Assembly (NCBI GenBank): GCA_034440575.1
Contig: JAOTOL010001621.1
Location: 62,001 to 126,000 of the forward strand
Direction: 5' to 3'
DNA: 64,000 nt
From: Imbricaverruca yamaguchii
Taxonomy: Eukaryota > Arthropoda > Thecostraca > Neoverrucidae
Positions 61,491 to 64,000 of the stretch are shown here, piece after piece; within the stretch, counting starts at the first letter, position 1; every line of letters begins with the position of its first letter. The notes under the pieces were generated by a model that was not told where the DNA came from, searched no databases, and worked only from the letters and a program-made list of their open reading frames with translations. The translations under genes and the position numbers were made by a program.

Positions 61491-62895
61491 TATATGACAC
61501 ACTGCGTGAACATTCTGGGCGGACATGAGTGGCAGAGTATGCTCGATCACGAAAGATGAATACCAGGGGTGTTTAGTTTACCACTTAATATCATGCAACA
61601 GTGGAATTGTATAGCCAATGCAATTGGTGTGCTACTAAGTACAAATAACTAGTGTAGTTGTTGATGCGACACAGCTACTACTGATAGAATGTGCGTGTGT
61701 AATTGTGTGATGTGTTCCCTGCCAATCAGCCTAAAGTTGTACTCGTTTGTAAGCACTTACAGTACAGTGCCTTCTAGGAATTGTGTGAGCGTTCAAAGAA
61801 GAAAGACTGAAGTGAGAACGGTTTGAATTTTAGTTTCATCTGTGGTCTGGATTTGCGAGGATAGTTTAAACACTAACGTATGCAAATCAAAGTAAAAAAA
61901 ACATTACATTCTGGTGGGGGGGGGTGATGGAATGTAAAGTCCAACATTTCCAAATTGTTGAGTGTGCAAAACCGCCTTCGCCCCATTTTTAATACAGCTA
62001 TATCGGTTATGCTCAGACGATTAATTCGATTCTTACGTCCAATATTTGGACGAAAATTTTCCGATAAAGGTTAGGAGAAAGAAATCCCCAAAAGGAACTG
62101 ACGCCGACTAATTGCATAGGAACGGGATTAAATTATTGTATTTTTGTCAAGATGGTATTTTCAATATGCTTCGCTAATTTTAGCAGGGTCATTTGTAATG
62201 CCTGTATAGCACATGACAGCTGGAAGGATTTATTCTTGTTTTAAAATTATTTCGTATTCCCAGATCCCATTAATGGATATTAGTGAACAATGCAGAGTTC
62301 CATAGCAAATTGCTACTGTTTGGCCTGGTTAATCTTGGCCATTCCACAGTAGATGTATAGGGGCTTCATACCAAGAACAGCGTAAATCAAGGTATATTGG
62401 GGAAATGTTGGCGGAATTTGACACAGGGAGACACACTAGGTGATAATTTGCATACTCTACATGACCTTCCCTGAGGTCAAGTCAGTTTTGATGAAGCGGG
62501 CGAAAATGATGAGATAGCAAAACTTCTGGAATGGCTTTTGAATGAACAGCCTTTAACTCTAGAACCATGCGACATGCAACTTTTCATCTGACCTTTGTTT
62601 GTGTTATTGCCCGCAAGTCGTAACTGAGTATTACAAATATACTTCCCCTTCGCAAAAATCGTGATATCGAACCGTTGTTTACTTCCGATTAGAGTAAATG
62701 AAACATTTGGCGTTACGCATCCTTTTATCTTCTGGTCTGAGCCCCGCTGTCGTGAGTGGATCCGATATCCGCCATATCAAGGGCTGAGTAGTCGCAAGGA
62801 TGGATGTTTGTCTCAAGACCGACAGATAGTGGCTTCGGGTCCCACGTGCCGCCACACTTTGTCCGCGGCCAGTCGACGGCACAGACTGGCTATGC

Positions 62896-62896
<1 letters not shown>
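61491..62896. other. FEZ intron, unassigned
   Basis: No exon or repeat recognised; AT-rich. Confidence 0.45.

Positions 62897-62965
<69 letters not shown>
62897..62965. repeat. (TA)n microsatellite
   Basis: About 34 TA units. Confidence 0.98.
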
Positions 62966-62968
<3 letters not shown>

Positions 62969-63369
62969 CGTATATATAGGCGTATAAGAAGTGTTGCCAT
63001 TGCAAATAATGTCCTTCAATGCAGATTCGAAGAAAATGAATGTTTCCTCTCTCCTCCAGCATGTTTGGGCTGTTGTGGTTTATACAATATCAGCTTAACA
63101 CAAAATGAGATGAATTTCAGTTGCTTTATTACTTGACCAGCTTTGGACAATTTTCAGAATCTGGTTCCGTATGCTGACATATCAAATGTATTGTCTGAAA
63201 ATCTTGTTCTTAATATGATGTTGGAACATTTGATGAAACATATATCATAATTATATAAAATACTGATTTGCGTGAATTCATTTTTCATTGTTTCTACCTA
63301 CACAACCGACATTCAGATTCAGCCAGTCTCTTCCGTTGTATGCCTGTGTGTATAGTGTGGCAGTGCATC
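62966..63369. other. Unassigned
   Basis: No recognised gene. Confidence 0.4.
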
Positions 63370-64000
63370 TGGTGTGTCAGTATGTCTGATGTGCTACTGT
63401 GTCTGGTGTGGCAGTATGTCTGATGTGCCACTGTGTCTGGTGTGGCAGTATGTCTGATATGCCACTGTGTCTGGTGTGGCGGTATGTCTGATGTGCCACT
63501 GTGTCTGGTGTGGCAGTGTGTCTGATATGCCACTGTGTCTGGTGTGGCAGTATGTCTGATGTGCCACTGTGTCTGGTGTGGCAGTATGTCTGATGTGCTA
63601 CTGTGTCTGGTGTGGCAGTATGTCTGATGTGCCACTGTGTCTGGTGTGGCAGTATGTCTGATGTGCCACTGTGTCTGGTGTGGCAGTATGTCTGATGTGC
63701 CACTGTGTCTGGTGTGGCAGTATGTCTGATGTGCCACTGTGTCTGGTGTGGCAGCATGTCTGATGTGCCACTGTGTCTGGTGTGGCAGTGTGTCTGATGT
63801 GCCACTGTGTCTTGTGTGGCAATATGTCTGATGTGCCACTGTGTCTGGTGTGGCAGCATGTCTGATGTGCCACTGTGTCTGGTGTGGCAGTATGTCTGAT
63901 GTGCCACTGTGTCTGGTGTGGCAGTATGTCTGATGTGCCACTATGTCTGGTGTGGCAGTATGTCTGATGTGCCACTGTGTCTGGTGCGGCAGTATGTATG
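63370..64000. repeat. 34 bp minisatellite, at least 18 copies, running off the window
   Basis: Unit TGTCTGGTGTGGCAGTATGT plus CTGATGTGCCACTG, period 34 (copies at 63431 and 63465). It is itself a doubled 17-mer-like unit (GTCTGGTGTGGCAGTAT / GTCTGATGTGCCACTGT). Confidence 0.97.

Noticed and set aside
60515..61559. Open frames of over 300 residues in all three forward frames
   Set aside because: They are readings of 19 bp and 40 bp tandem arrays; every frame is open because the unit lacks stops. No non-repeat domain.
63294..63975. Minus-strand repetitive frame (215 residues, HTRHSGTSD repeats)
   Set aside because: Frame through the 34 bp minisatellite; no start context or splice support.

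Overview
This window is nuclear DNA from an animal, most likely an invertebrate and possibly an arthropod. Coding sequence is broken into short exons with GT/AG borders and consistent phases. Introns run to several kb, and transposon debris and tandem repeats fill most of the rest. TTAGG-like (CCTAA) tracts in the third gene fit an arthropod but do not prove it. No bacterial operons, CRISPR arrays or viral genes were seen.

Three conserved protein genes were reconstructed by hand, each incomplete. (1) A salt-inducible kinase (SIK, AMPK-related) lies on the minus strand in exons at 7496-7356, 5344-5228, 2834-2771 and 1335-1174. It covers the N-terminus through the HRD catalytic loop, and the rest lies beyond the left edge. 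(2) A Speedy/RINGO cyclin-independent CDK activator lies on the plus strand in exons at 29329-29522, 31828-31999, 36920-37019, 38475-38621 and 40112-40215. The Speedy domain and the natural stop are present; the N-terminal exon was not found. (3) A FEZ/UNC-76 kinesin adaptor lies on the plus strand in exons at 48196-48611, 54381-54489, 55600-55761 and 59880-59970, and runs off the right edge. All junction phases agree. The genes are unrelated in function: kinase signalling, cell cycle and axonal transport.

The remainder is repeats. There are two families of non-autonomous elements with TTAA ends (A: 274-651, 22297-25471, 25480-25841, 25838-26800; B: 10972-11468, 17383-18239, 27210-27853, 33577-34379). 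A 2.2 kb foldback element (22726-24936) with an 11 bp target duplication sits inside one A copy. Also present are LINE fragments (about 12960, 21367, 34570 and 46855), a decayed Tc1/mariner transposase (about 18540), several tRNA-derived SINEs, a dispersed repeat C (six copies) and about twenty minisatellites.

The most striking pattern is that the minisatellites cluster at exon edges. At Speedy exons 2 and 4 and FEZ exon 3 the repeat unit contains the exon end and its splice donor, so the gene carries ladders of duplicated splice sites. At Speedy exon 4 and FEZ exon 3 these ladders keep the reading frame. At Speedy exon 2 the extra sites would give premature stops. A second pattern is alternation between CpG-poor blocks (about 8.7-14.6 kb and 48.6-54 kb) and CpG-rich DNA, with transposon copies inside the poor blocks still CpG-rich.
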